From contig JALLBK010000073.1 in NCBI GenBank assembly GCA_036940085.1, positions 1 through 26,848 of the forward strand: a DNA stretch of 26,848 nt. Reading direction: 5' to 3'. Source of the stretch: Discostella pseudostelligera (lineage: Eukaryota; Bacillariophyta; Thalassiosirophyceae; Thalassiosirales; Thalassiosiraceae). The position numbers and the translations under genes are program-made. This document shows, piece after piece, positions 1-9,377 of this stretch (position 1 is the first letter of the stretch; each line of letters begins with the position of its first letter). The notes below the pieces were generated by a model. It saw only the letters and a program-made list of their open reading frames with translations, did no database searches and was not told where the DNA came from.

Positions 1-24
1 AGGAATTGATACAACGACAGAAAA

Positions 25-35
25 ATGGCGGGAAG
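25..35 (+). promoter_or_regulatory. single E2F-like box upstream of the 218-1000 gene
   Basis: An ATGGCGGGAAG box (core GGCGGGAA at 27-34) lies about 190 bp upstream of the first start codon. It is the same core that forms clusters in other intergenic regions of this window. Its role as an E2F/DP site is inferred from motif similarity only. Confidence 0.4.
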
Positions 36-217
36 AAATTCTGTTGCGTAGGAATTCATATTTACTTGAAATATTCATGATCCTAACGCCACATAGATCC
101 ACTCAATAACCATTTTGTGAGTAAGCAGCAAGGTCGAGCAACTTGAGCAATTACAATGACCAATTTTTTCATCGTAATAACATCGAATATCACTTAGCAT
201 TTCAACGATATCGAACC

Positions 218-1000
218 ATGAAGTCCAATATTATCATTTGGTCTTTAGGATTTGCCTTGTTGGAGAGTTCTTGTTCTGCCGGGCCCGCGGGCAACGCTAC
301 TACTCCTAATCCCGACAAGCATCATATAACCAGGGCTGTCGGGCATGAAAAGAAGAAGCCAACCGCCGATGACATCAACCGACACGAGCTCAGGAAAGAG
401 GAAAAGGAGAGCAAGAGGGAGCGCAATGCTCCAGAACATGTTGATGTTGCCAACAAACCTGATGTTGTCAACAAGCCAGATTTAGTCGACAAGCCTGATG
501 TAGTCAAGAAACCCGATGTCGTCAACAAACCCGATGCTGTCAACTTACCTGATATTGTCAAAACCTCAGATCTTCTTGTCGAAACCAACGATTATGTGAA
601 TGTGAACTGCGCCTTTGCGAATCCAACACTTGAACAAGCCGAGGAATTGTTTAAGCTTGGGCTGTTCGAAACGTTCAAAGCGGCGATCGAGTACGCGGAA
701 TTGATCAATGTACCCTTTAGTCGAGCGGTTGGAAAATGGTTCGCGAAAAACATCACTATGGAAGGACTGTACGATGAAGGATTCGCAATGGGTGATATTC
801 ATCGGGTTTGGTTCAACACTACTGTTCCTAGCGGCAACAGAACTGGAGTGATTTGCAAAATGGAGTCGGCTCTGTACACGCAGATGAAAGACACTTGTCA
901 TTTCAAAGAATGGGAGAATGACTTGATAACCGTTTCGGTCGCTTTGATGGAAGGGTATGCGCATGCGGTTGACCATGCCAGTTTCGAGGGTTGCGTTTAA
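218..1000 (+). CDS. secreted hypothetical protein with a hexapeptide repeat
   Basis: The protein has 260 aa and I do not recognise its family. The chosen start is the ATG at 218 in a good context (accATGaag); the open frame runs further upstream only from a TTG. Residues 1-22 look like a signal peptide: a Lys-containing start, a hydrophobic core IIIWSLGFALL, then a small-residue region. A charged Lys/Glu-rich stretch follows (about 40-75), then six units of the pattern KPD-V-V-N (about residues 80-115), then a folded-looking C-terminal half with several Cys residues and three N-glycosylation sequons (NIT, NTT, NRT), plus one NAT near the N-terminus. These point to a secreted or cell-surface glycoprotein. 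It is convergent with eIF3m, with about 217 bp between the stop codons. The function is unknown; a diatom-restricted wall or adhesion protein is possible but unproven. Confidence 0.72.
   Translation: MKSNIIIWSLGFALLESSCSAGPAGNATTPNPDKHHITRAVGHEKKKPTADDINRHELRKEEKESKRERNAPEHVDVANKPDVVNKPDLVDKPDVVKKPDVVNKPDAVNLPDIVKTSDLLVETNDYVNVNCAFANPTLEQAEELFKLGLFETFKAAIEYAELINVPFSRAVGKWFAKNITMEGLYDEGFAMGDIHRVWFNTTVPSGNRTGVICKMESALYTQMKDTCHFKEWENDLITVSVALMEGYAHAVDHASFEGCV
455..562 (+). repeat. coding 18-bp tandem repeat, six units
   Basis: Six in-frame 18-bp units begin at 455, 473, 491, 509, 527 and 545. Each encodes a variant of Lys-Pro-Asp-Val-Val-Asn; the last is Leu-Pro-Asp-Ile-Val-Lys. The units differ mainly at third codon positions, so the array is diverged at the DNA level but conserved as peptide. 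Confidence 0.85.
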
Positions 1001-1217
1001 TTTCATACAGTACAGCACTAAATGTAAATTGTCAAATACATCACTTCAATGTGATGAATATCTAACCAATTGACGTGGTTGCTATAATACCGATTTCGGT
1101 TGCATCTGATCATCATATTGAGGAAATTCAGATAACAACAAATCAAATCTGCACTTTGTCTAGCCTATGTCGTATCTCGATTTCCGCCTTTTCAACCTTC
1201 CTTTGCATCACGATTGT

Positions 1218-2754
1218 TTACTGGCCATCCACCACCGGAACTGCACCACTCTTTTTCAGTGCATCCAATACACCCCTCACATTCGACTTCCATGTATCCA
1301 ACCGTATCTTGAGGGCCGTCCACTCTTTCATACCAAACTGTCTAGCCGCACACCGTTCCACAAGCACAACCTTACGAAGCTGATCCATCTTCGCCTCCAT
1401 CAGACCTGAACTCACAGCACGAATGACCCAGTGTTCCACCTCCTCCTCTGGAATATTCAAAGTGGAGGCAATGGCGCCATACGGAATTTCCTCATGTTCT
1501 CCAGCGAGAGAGACGAGACTTAGTAGGCTCATATTCTTCATGCATACTTCCTCATCTAAACCAAAGGTAGAAAACACTGTCATTTTATCAGGCATGGCAT
1601 TGAAATCACGATAATCTTGTAACTTCCCCTCCATGAAAATTTTGAGTAAATCATACAGGGCAGGTTGAGATTTCGAGAGTGAGGATACAGCCGGGAGGTT
1701 AAGGATACGCCGTTGAGTCGAGAAGAGGTTGATGGGGTCGCTGATTGCATAGACAGATGCCTCGCAGGCGTACTTTCTGGATTGGTCGTCGAGTTGAGAC
1801 TTTGAGGGAAAAAGGTTGGTAGAATGTTAGATTCGGCATGATGTTTTCAATAAGGGTGATCGATGAGATGTTCACAGACCCCTGAATGCTTTCCGTGGCT
1901 TCAGACATTAACCCAGTACGAGTAAATAAAGAACCATATCCTCAGCTTACCTCGTCAGTGTACGTTTCCAAAAAGCGCAACAAATACGTCTGCTTCCGTT
2001 CCTTCGTTGCCGTAATCTTCATCGCAATAGTCTTATCCTCCTCCCCCCCATCTTTTGCCAACTTATCCAACACCCGATCCATCCCACTAACCACCGCCTC
2101 ATACAATGCACGTAATGCCAGAATCCCCTCCCCCTCTTGATCTTGTACAGTACCCCAAAGTTTCAATGTCGATTGGAGTGTCGTGGGTTCAAGCATGTCG
2201 GCTAATGCCGAAACACCCCGCGATGCTCCCTGTGACAAGGCCGAAATGTCTGCGAGCTCCACCACCTTGGTTAGTAACTTCACCTTCTCATCGGCGTTCG
2301 TCCGCAAGTTGAATAAGGATGCGACCATGGCCGATTGCTTGGCTTTCCTCTTCTTGGCCTCCTCCTCATCCCCAACAGCTTCTCCACCACCCCCACCCGC
2401 AGCCACCACTGCATCGGCCAGAGCACCACATAATTCCCTAGCCACCGAAGCATCCCCCACCCTATCCAAATAGACAGTAAGTAGACTAAATACACTTACA
2501 ACCTCATCCACACTAAAATTCGTATTGGTCAATAATCCACGGATGGTACCATGATTAATGACCGTGCGTAGTAATTGAGCCGCGTCACTGTTGCCAATGG
2601 CAATCTTGCACTCTTCTTCGAAGGACGATGGAGATGCGGAAGAAGATGAGGTGCAGCATGGAGCCAAGACGCGAATGAGACGTAAGTCAGCATCGTCGGA
2701 GATGTTTACGAGGGTGGAGGATGGATGGGGCGGTGAGACGGTGATGGCGGCCAT
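1218..2754 (-). CDS. EIF3M: eukaryotic translation initiation factor 3 subunit M (PCI domain)
   Basis: Two exons: 2754-1951 and 1799-1218, giving 461 aa. The start ATG at 2754 has a strong context (aaaaccATGgcc). The 151-bp intron 1800-1950 begins GTAAGCTGAG and ends in a pyrimidine tract with CAAAG; joining after the Glu codon of YTDE is phase 0 and continues as SQLDDQSRKYA, in register with other eIF3m proteins. The second exon carries the PCI/winged-helix end typical of the family: an LLKIFMEGKLQDY segment, then a helix bundle, then the FGMKEWTALKIRLDTWK region. eIF3m is part of the eIF3 octamer core that holds the 40S subunit during initiation, in the cytosol. CSN7 is the nearest alternative PCI family, but the C-terminal wording fits eIF3m better. 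The N-terminus has a Ser-rich insertion and a Gly/Glu-rich loop, so it is longer than the roughly 370-residue animal protein. Confidence 0.9.
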
Positions 2755-3307
2755 GGTTTTATTAAGATCCAAATAAATAATTAGTAATGATGAACCGAGC
2801 TAAAAGAGAGAGTAGAGAGCGGAGGCTACGCCGACAGTTGCAGAGAGAATGTATGACCCAAAGACGAAGATGACGAATAACTATTGTTCGTCGTCGATAA
2901 GCTTGCCAACAAAAGCAAAGCACCGCGCTACCAATAGCAATAGTACTACCAACTACTACCGACCGTCCTCGAATATTGCACCATGGTGATCGCGACACGT
3001 TCCACCTCCATCCACCAACAAAGCAAAGAGTTGAAGAGAACGGAGGGTGGAGAAGAGAGTGAATTTGGCGGGAAAAGAGCCAGGTTGACGGACAGACTGA
3101 GTTCCAAGCTGATCCAAGAGGTTCCAAGTTCAAACTTCAAGTTTCAAGGGGCGGGAAATTGGCGGGAAATCGACGCCATTTCCGCCAGATCTTTTTCCTT
3201 TTTTTACGGTACGTCGGAGGCGGTCGGAGGCGGCATCTCCATCCCCTACACTCTCACTAAAGTAGGAGTACTTATCATTCCATTGATCTCTAACGACGAA
3301 TCCAAGA
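2755..3307. promoter_or_regulatory. intergenic region between eIF3m and the 3308 gene with E2F-like boxes
   Basis: This 553-bp region between two divergent start codons holds no convincing gene. It contains TTTGGCGGGAAAA at 3064-3076, two boxes in tandem 11 bp apart (cores GGCGGGAA at 3150-3157 and 3161-3168), and a weaker reverse-strand box ATTTCCGCC at 3178-3186. All lie 120-245 bp upstream of the 3308 start. They match the classic E2F/DP consensus closely; binding is inferred. The boxes are nearer the 3308 gene than eIF3m, so that gene is the likelier target. Confidence 0.6.
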
Positions 3308-4591
3308 ATGTCGCACGACCACGACGGAGCAGCAGTCCGCGAGAAGTGGCCAGTTCTCATCTACCGTCTTCAATCTCATCGCGGGTGGGAGGTTTACTGT
3401 GATCCCGATGTCGATGTCGCCGTATCTTCGTCGTCGTCGTCGTTTTCCTCGAGTTCGTCATTGGGCAAGAAACGCACCAACAATAATTCGTCTGCTGCCT
3501 CTTCCAAGAAGGTCGGTGGAGGTGGCGGCGGTGGTGACACCAACGATTCTAGGAAGCAAAATAGTACCAAGAGCAAGAGCAGTAGTACTACCATCGTCGA
3601 AGAACTGACGGCAGCCCCTCGAGAGGGATGCATTGAAGTTCGCAAGATGAGACTACGGATACGGTTGTTTGCACAGCATAAGCCATGGGATGCCATTACT
3701 ACTGTTGCCAATGCTACCTCGGCATCGTCTGCATCCAAGCATATTCGTAGCAGCAATGCCAGTCGAGGAGGTCACCAACATGGCGGAGACAATACGAATG
3801 CTACTTCAAAAGAAACAACTATTACGGATGTCAAAGTTGGGACAGTTGACAGCAAACCTACCAAAAAAAAAGAAGAAGAAGATGATGGATACGACTCGGA
3901 CACACCTGGACCAGACGGATGGAACAACAATGCACTACTCGTACGACGGCGCAACACCCTATTGGTTACTACCCGTCGAGGATTCGGAGCACTTGTATTT
4001 CAATTCAAGTCGGTTAGGGATTGCATTGACTTTTGTGATCGATTGATATTTCTCAATCGGAACTTGCTCATGCCACCACCACCATCATTATCAACATCAT
4101 CAGCAGCTTCATCGTGCAAAAGACGAAGTGGAAACGAGGAGGACGAGGAAAGATTCGAACACGACAATACTCTGTCCAAGAAACGACGATTTGTCCACGG
4201 TATGGACCATCGAGAACAATACGTGGCCAAATTGAATAGTATGAAACGACGAAATCTTGCCATATTGGGCGATCAAGAAGTGATTGTTCCCAAATATGAC
4301 AAATCTCGTCTTCTTCAGAGTAGCAACGGAAGCAGTATCGAAGGTGGAACAAACATCGACGACAGCAATGACGACACTACTAGAATGAATGGAACAAAGG
4401 CATCAGGATTGTCCGAAGAGCATACCAGTCAATATGAGTATCGTCATGAGAGTATAATGAACTACATTGTTCAATTAGCACATTCGGAAGAATTCCGAGG
4501 ATTTGTCGATGAATTTGAACGTGGATTGACATCATCATTGGCATCCGACGAAGTTGATGGCATGGATCTTTGCGCCGCTCTCGGATTTTAG
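3308..4591 (+). CDS. hypothetical protein, possible REC114-like (split PH-type fold plus C-terminal helix motif)
   Basis: The protein has 427 aa, one exon, and an ATG at 3308. I do not recognise it firmly. Residues 14-32 (WPVLIYRL..GWEVY), 108-127 (CIEVRKMRLRIRLFAQHKPW) and 205-250 (ALLVRRRNTLLVTT...FQFKSVRDCIDFCDRLIFLN) read like the strands and final helix of a PH-type domain broken by low-complexity Ser-, Gly- and Lys-rich inserts. Near the C-terminus, residues 381-407 form an amphipathic helix of the form I-x-x-YI-x-x-LA-x-x-EEF-x-x-FV-x-x-FE-x-x-L. An N-terminal PH domain, a disordered middle and a short C-terminal helical motif is the layout of REC114, a partner of MEI4 in meiotic double-strand break formation. 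That assignment is my inference from pattern alone. A basic KKRR at 291-294 could be a nuclear signal. The promoter carries strong E2F-like boxes. The gene is convergent with the kinesin gene. Confidence 0.75.
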   Translation: MSHDHDGAAVREKWPVLIYRLQSHRGWEVYCDPDVDVAVSSSSSSFSSSSSLGKKRTNNNSSAASSKKVGGGGGGGDTNDSRKQNSTKSKSSSTTIVEELTAAPREGCIEVRKMRLRIRLFAQHKPWDAITTVANATSASSASKHIRSSNASRGGHQHGGDNTNATSKETTITDVKVGTVDSKPTKKKEEEDDGYDSDTPGPDGWNNNALLVRRRNTLLVTTRRGFGALVFQFKSVRDCIDFCDRLIFLNRNLLMPPPPSLSTSSAASSCKRRSGNEEDEERFEHDNTLSKKRRFVHGMDHREQYVAKLNSMKRRNLAILGDQEVIVPKYDKSRLLQSSNGSSIEGGTNIDDSNDDTTRMNGTKASGLSEEHTSQYEYRHESIMNYIVQLAHSEEFRGFVDEFERGLTSSLASDEVDGMDLCAALGF

Positions 4592-4841
4592 ATTTATTTG
4601 GATCTGACACCGTGGTTGAACAATGGGGTCAGGAGAGATGATATCCCGCGCACTGGTCTATTCATCATCTGTGCTTTCCGCAATTCATGTGATCGACCAA
4701 ACCTATTCATAGAAAAAAGAACGAGTGTCCGTGATGTCGGTTGTTGACACTGATGAACCTATCATTTATATCTATTTAGAGTAGCACGCCTCAAAACAAG
4801 TCCACATAGACTTGGTTGTAACAAAGTACACATCATTTTGC

Positions 4842-7800
4842 TCACTTTTTGTTAATCTTTCCAAGAGGTGAGCGATTGCCACTCAAAGGCTCCGCGGGTG
4901 ACATCTTCGTCGCACTTCCAGCGGCTACCTTCGCAGGTGACTTCGTAAACCATCCACCTCGTTTCTTCTTGGGCGAGTTGATATCACCACAATCGGCGGT
5001 ACTGGCGACATCACTAGCTCTGTCCCGTGGTAATTTTCGAAATGGAGACTCTGCCATGTTGGCGGAAGGATTTTCTTTCTCATGAGGAATTGATTCAAGC
5101 AATTCATTGTACTTGGCCAGCAGGTTGTCATGGCTGACTTGCAGTTCCCTTGATTGATGTCGAAGCGCGCCAACCTCTGCTTCAAGTCGTTTGCACTTTG
5201 CTTGTTCAGTTCGAAGTTCGGACTGGAACTCCTTTGTAAGATTCGCTATCGCCTCCTCATGTTCATTATTTAGTTGGAGATGCGCCGCGTTCAAGTCCTC
5301 CACAACAACGTCATGTTCCTCACGCATGCGCTTCATTTCCTCTTCACACTCATCAATACGTTCCAACAGGTCAGCCTCATTACTATTAGCATGCATCGAC
5401 GCTTGCTTGGACGATTGAAGGGAATCGATCTGCTCTCTTAATTGCAGGATTCGACTTTCGTACCATTCCTTGCTCTCTTGCAATTGTTCCGACATCGCCT
5501 CGACTACCTCTTCTCGCACCTCGTTCTCACCATCAAATAGTTGTCGACGTAGATCGTCAACAATGAGCTTCAGATTGAAATTTTCCTCGCGGAGGTTGTT
5601 CAAATCAGCATTCTCCGAATGGACTGTGTCCTTCACCGCCCCAGATGGAGGCTTCCACGCAGCACGAGCAAACTTTTGGCCATTGTTGAGCGAAGTAGTG
5701 TTAGTAGTTTGACTATGATTGGGAGCAGCGGCACAGACATGACTACCACTTCGTAGTCGCTTAGATTGCTGTATCGACGATGAGTCGACGGCGGATTCTT
5801 TGCGCTTTTTGGGCGAAATCTTTTGGACAATATGGGCAATAACCTTCTTCGGAGACATTGTCAGTTTCACCTTGCTTTCTTCGGCAAGCAAACGTCGCTT
5901 GCGGTTGTAGTCGATGGCACTGATTGTCACATTACGAGCGGTGGCAGCGTAGCCGAGAACGTGCTGAGTTTCATCGTAGTCATCAGCGGCGGGGTTGACG
6001 TTAACAATCATGCATGTCCTCGATGCTGCCGGTCCAGTTAAGTGATTCATGAACATGTGAGTCAATTTCGATTCCCTGAATGGCACCACACCGCCCTTTG
6101 GTGCCGCGCCGCGTTTCCTCGGCTGGTTGTTGAGCATTTCGCGGAGACATCTCATTAAGTTCATGAGCGATGCATTGATGAGTGCGGCCTCTTTTTGATG
6201 AACAGAGTGACTGCGAGTCTTTTTGCTTCTCTCACTTCCAGCAAGGTCGACGATCCAGATGATAGTAGACTTGCGCTGCTTATTGGCACCTTGACTTTGA
6301 TTGCTTGACCTGGAGCATACACTTTCATCGTCTGTCTCACACTCCGAATCGGCACCAACATCAGGTGGATCCGGCTTTGTCGTGTTGGTGGCGGCGCCTT
6401 GTTCATAAGGCAACTGTGCAATCTCTAACTGACAGACGGAGTGAGATCGACTCGAGTTGGCATTAATATTGTTCGATGCAGTGTGACGGTTATTCTTTGC
6501 CATCTGAGCCAACTCCAAGCCCTGCTGGACATTGTTGACGGCATGCTTCGCAAGACCGCGAACAAAGATACGTCCACGACGACTTTCACGTAGCTTGAGT
6601 GTAGGCTGACCATCGCACGGACGCCTTGGCACTTCTGACTTCCCTGGCAACAAATCATAAATCTGCTCATTGTAGATCTCCAGGTAGCTCATGTACATTT
6701 GTAGGTTGGGTCCGGAAGTGCAGTTTGAGTTTAACGCGTTGACTCGATTGAGCATGTGATTCAGCGCCCGAGGGATGATACCCCAATCTTTGTTCGGAGT
6801 GTGATCGACCATCTTTTGCATCATCGACTTTATGTCGCTCTTTGTTTCAAAACCAGTGCCCATGACGGTGTGAGTTTTGCCAGCATTGGTGACACCCAGC
6901 GTGAACAACAGAGCCGATTCTCCCAACGATGATGACACTTCATCAGCATCTAAGTTATTGATGTTCTGGGGAAACAACCCGTCGACCAAGGGTGCAGCAA
7001 CAGCATCGTAAACATCACTCTGGCTCGAATTAGGACCAAAGACTCCACTGTAAGAATACTCCTTGACACCACGAACTTCGGCCCTAGAGTCCACCAATCC
7101 ACCTTCACTGCTCTCATCATCAGCAAGAGATTTGGAGGAGAGCATGGAATTCTTCTTCGACATAGCCTGCGAACCGGACATGATTGCAAGCTTGTTCCCG
7201 CCTCGAACTACTTTCGCTGCGTTTGAGTTCAATGGAGGATACGTTCGAATGGTAGTTGGCATTGTGGACACGGTAGTAGTAGTAATGTCTTTGATGACTT
7301 CAATTGTGTTGACGGAACCTTCGTTGTCCTTTTTTCCTTTCAAACAAACAGGTGGACGGACGCGTAGATATACTAAAAGCCGCGTATCTTTCACCGCTGC
7401 TTTGGCATTAGTAGACGGAGCCGTCGCAGGTCGTTTCTGATTGCCATCGTTAGCGCGCAGTGGAGGAGCATTTCCCGCAGCAGATGCAGGCCTACCGGGT
7501 GCCAATGGCGGACGGCTCGGTTTGTTGCTGCTGATGTTCGCTGGCTTTGCAGCTGGTACACTCTTGTCAGCGCTATCATCATCTGGATTGCCATTCATCG
7601 AATCTTTCCTCTCATTGGCATTATCGTCAAAGATGGCACCTAAATTTTTTCCAAATACCTCGACATGTCGATCGTCACTGTCCTGGTCATCGTCGTTATC
7701 CTCATCATCGTTGACATTTCCACTAAGAACGGAGTTGATATCAAGCTTGCAATCATCATCGCCGTGAAAGACTGATACGTTGAGATCGATGTTGTTGTTG

Positions 7801-8000
7801 TTGTTGTTGTTGTTATCGTCACTATCGCCGGTGCCAGAACCAGAAGATGGTGCATCGAAGTCGTTGTCGTCTTGATCGCGCATTTCGAAGTTGCCGATGC
7901 TATCCGTACGAAATTCAGAATCCAACAACGACACTGTCTCCGAATCGTCTCGTTCCTCTATTTCTGATGGCCTTGGGGCAGTGAGAGTGGCTTTGGGCAT
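4842..8000 (-). CDS. kinesin-6-like motor protein
   Basis: A 1052-residue kinesin in one exon, with its ATG at 8000. Residues 1-200 are Asp/Asn/Ser-rich and disordered. The motor spans about 205-695: LVYLRVRPP at the start, P-loop GVTNAGKTHT at 369-378, LEIYNEQIYDLL about 440-451, switch I NANSSRSH at 513-520, switch II DLAGSE at 585-590, and the closing VNVNPAADDYDETQHVL segment. The GVTxxGKT P-loop, long insertions (about 225-310 and 530-575) and the final motif favour kinesin-6 (the MKLP1/KIF20 group that acts at the spindle midzone and in cytokinesis); the subfamily is less certain than the motor. A coiled coil covers about 795-970. The tail has a KEN sequence (975-977), several Ser-Pro sites followed by Lys/Arg and basic nuclear-signal-like KKKR (1011-1014). 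The promoter region shared with the 8761 gene has four E2F-like boxes. Confidence 0.93.
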   Translation of the reverse strand: MPKATLTAPRPSEIEERDDSETVSLLDSEFRTDSIGNFEMRDQDDNDFDAPSSGSGTGDSDDNNNNNNNNIDLNVSVFHGDDDCKLDINSVLSGNVNDDEDNDDDQDSDDRHVEVFGKNLGAIFDDNANERKDSMNGNPDDDSADKSVPAAKPANISSNKPSRPPLAPGRPASAAGNAPPLRANDGNQKRPATAPSTNAKAAVKDTRLLVYLRVRPPVCLKGKKDNEGSVNTIEVIKDITTTTVSTMPTTIRTYPPLNSNAAKVVRGGNKLAIMSGSQAMSKKNSMLSSKSLADDESSEGGLVDSRAEVRGVKEYSYSGVFGPNSSQSDVYDAVAAPLVDGLFPQNINNLDADEVSSSLGESALLFTLGVTNAGKTHTVMGTGFETKSDIKSMMQKMVDHTPNKDWGIIPRALNHMLNRVNALNSNCTSGPNLQMYMSYLEIYNEQIYDLLPGKSEVPRRPCDGQPTLKLRESRRGRIFVRGLAKHAVNNVQQGLELAQMAKNNRHTASNNINANSSRSHSVCQLEIAQLPYEQGAATNTTKPDPPDVGADSECETDDESVCSRSSNQSQGANKQRKSTIIWIVDLAGSERSKKTRSHSVHQKEAALINASLMNLMRCLREMLNNQPRKRGAAPKGGVVPFRESKLTHMFMNHLTGPAASRTCMIVNVNPAADDYDETQHVLGYAATARNVTISAIDYNRKRRLLAEESKVKLTMSPKKVIAHIVQKISPKKRKESAVDSSSIQQSKRLRSGSHVCAAAPNHSQTTNTTSLNNGQKFARAAWKPPSGAVKDTVHSENADLNNLREENFNLKLIVDDLRRQLFDGENEVREEVVEAMSEQLQESKEWYESRILQLREQIDSLQSSKQASMHANSNEADLLERIDECEEEMKRMREEHDVVVEDLNAAHLQLNNEHEEAIANLTKEFQSELRTEQAKCKRLEAEVGALRHQSRELQVSHDNLLAKYNELLESIPHEKENPSANMAESPFRKLPRDRASDVASTADCGDINSPKKKRGGWFTKSPAKVAAGSATKMSPAEPLSGNRSPLGKINKK
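7791..7814 (-). repeat. GTT/AAC trinucleotide microsatellite in the kinesin gene
   Basis: Eight uninterrupted GTT units on the + strand encode the run of Asn residues at about 63-70 of the kinesin N-terminal tail. Length variation between alleles is likely, but this is an inference from the repeat type. Confidence 0.9.
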
Positions 8001-8505
8001 TATGAGGTCAATGATTGGATGACATTTTGATGAAAGGAATCGAAAGTTTCATTGATTATTTTTGCTGTTGCTTGGCGGCGGACGCGAGGGTCGTTGGCGT
8101 CGATCGCCGCAATGAATTCCTACGTGGAGTTGACGTTCACGTGTGGCTTTCAAAATCTCATGACCCAAGTTCGTGACTGTTACTATTCCACGTGGAAGGA
8201 GAAGAAGAATGGCGGGAACACGCGCGGAGACTTCCCGCCAATTGTTTCGAATTCTTTTTGGCGGGAAACAGAAATCTTTCGCCTGCTTTTTGGCGGGAAG
8301 CCGCGCCATCCAAAGCGTCATTGGTGCAGAGAGCGAGGTGCATGCATCCTTCGCCTTCTCCGTTCGCCATTCAATCCATCTTCAATCGATATCATTGCCA
8401 TCGAATCGATCATTGCCACATTTTTATTGCCATCGTCGATCGTCTATCGTCGTCATCTCGATCCTCCCCCGCTGTTTTCTCCTCCTCCCATTCCTTCAAC
8501 ACCAA
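8001..8505. promoter_or_regulatory. shared promoter region of kinesin-6-like and 8761 genes, four E2F-like boxes
   Basis: There is no convincing coding sequence here. Four boxes occur within about 95 bp: core GGCGGGAA at 8211-8218, reverse-strand TTCCCGCC at 8232-8239, TTTTTGGCGGGAAAC at 8255-8269 and TTTTTGGCGGGAAGC at 8287-8301. They lie 209-301 bp from the kinesin ATG and can serve both directions. A pyrimidine-rich tract (about 8460-8500) follows and could be part of the leader of the rightward gene. E2F/DP binding is inferred from the motif. Confidence 0.6.
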
Positions 8506-8719
8506 GTAAGTTCCATACGGTGATTGAAGCCCTTAAATGTTGTTTGCGCCGGCTCGCTGTCGCGTAACAGCCGGGTCGCCGCCATAGGTGCATGACACAT
8601 GACGTTTCTGCCCCGCATAATGATTCATAGGAGTATCTTTTTGTCGTCCTCGACAATATCTCCGTTCGCTCACATTTTCGTCGCACCATGATGTTACCTT
8701 ATGCACACATAATTTTCAG
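8506..8719 (+). other. candidate 5'-UTR intron of the 8761 gene
   Basis: A strong donor GTAAGT starts at 8506 and a good acceptor ATTTTCAG ends at 8719, 41 bp before the ATG at 8761. No convincing coding sequence precedes the donor, so this would be a leader intron of 214 bp. It would move the rightward transcription start next to the E2F-like boxes at 8209-8301. This rests on splice signals only. Confidence 0.4.
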
Positions 8720-8760
8720 GTGGCTGCCACTAACCTCCTACGTTACTACCCGAAACAAAG

Positions 8761-9377
8761 ATGTCGGACTTTGATGATGAAGAAATACCCGATTGGATAG
8801 GATGCAAGCCTGGTTGGAATACTGCGGCTAGTGCGGCCAGGAGTTTGGGAAAGCATTACAAACGGGCGTACAAAATGGAGCCTGATGAAATGATGAATCT
8901 CTCTTGCAAGCTGGCACCATTGATTGATATTGCAATCCGCAAATCTGGTAATAATGAGGACCCACCCAGCTCCAGCCCCAACAGACGCATCGAGGCATCC
9001 ATTCGAGTGGCAGTGACAATTCGTGTTCTCGCCGGTGGCGATCCAATGGCTATGGCGATTACTTATGGCATATCCGATAAAAGTGTCAGGAAAAGTAAGG
9101 AGTACGTCATGGAGGCTATAAACAATGAAGAAGAGTGGGATACGATGTATCCCGAACGTCAAGATGAGAGGAGAGCGATAGTTCGTCAATTCGAACAGGT
9201 GCGTGCCATTTGAGTTTATTATTTATTATGATTAGGATCAACACCTTGTTTTTCTCTGACATTGGCAACACTTGAATCATTTGTAATTGCGTTGCAAAGA
9301 TCCAAACAAGGACGAAAAACAAGTACAGCGTGGGTAAGCCACCCAAGAATGTCTCCAGAAAGAGAGCCCGCCGTTAA
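8761..9377 (+). CDS. PIF/Harbinger transposase N-terminal-like protein with a basic tail, spliced
   Basis: Predicted as join(8761..9198, 9300..9377), 171 aa. Exon 1 (residues 1-146) resembles the helical region before the catalytic domain of PIF/Harbinger (HARBI1-type) transposases: PDEMMNLSCKLAPLIDIAIRK, then RVAVTIRVLAGGDPMAMAITYGIS, then SVRKSKEYVMEAIN. Read without splicing, the frame stops four codons after residue 146. However, CAG|GTGCGT is a plausible donor, a CTGAC branch-like sequence lies at 9257-9261, and the acceptor TTGCAAAG ends at 9299. A phase-0 join then adds a 25-residue very basic tail ending KNVSRKRARR before TAA. The DDE nuclease half is absent, so it cannot be a full transposase. 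It is either a truncated relic or a domesticated protein. The shared promoter with the kinesin, possible leader intron and open frame favour a working gene. The gene is convergent with the PLC gene, with 100 bp between stop codons. Confidence 0.55.

Noticed and set aside
3425..3445. TCG microsatellite and other Ser/Asp codon runs as regulatory repeats
   Set aside because: They encode low-complexity Ser or Asp stretches inside clear genes, and this is common in the proteins of this window.
8052..8567. 171-codon open frame between the kinesin and 8761 genes
   Set aside because: It runs through the E2F-box promoter cluster, has no domain and lies over the candidate leader and donor site. It is best explained as chance.
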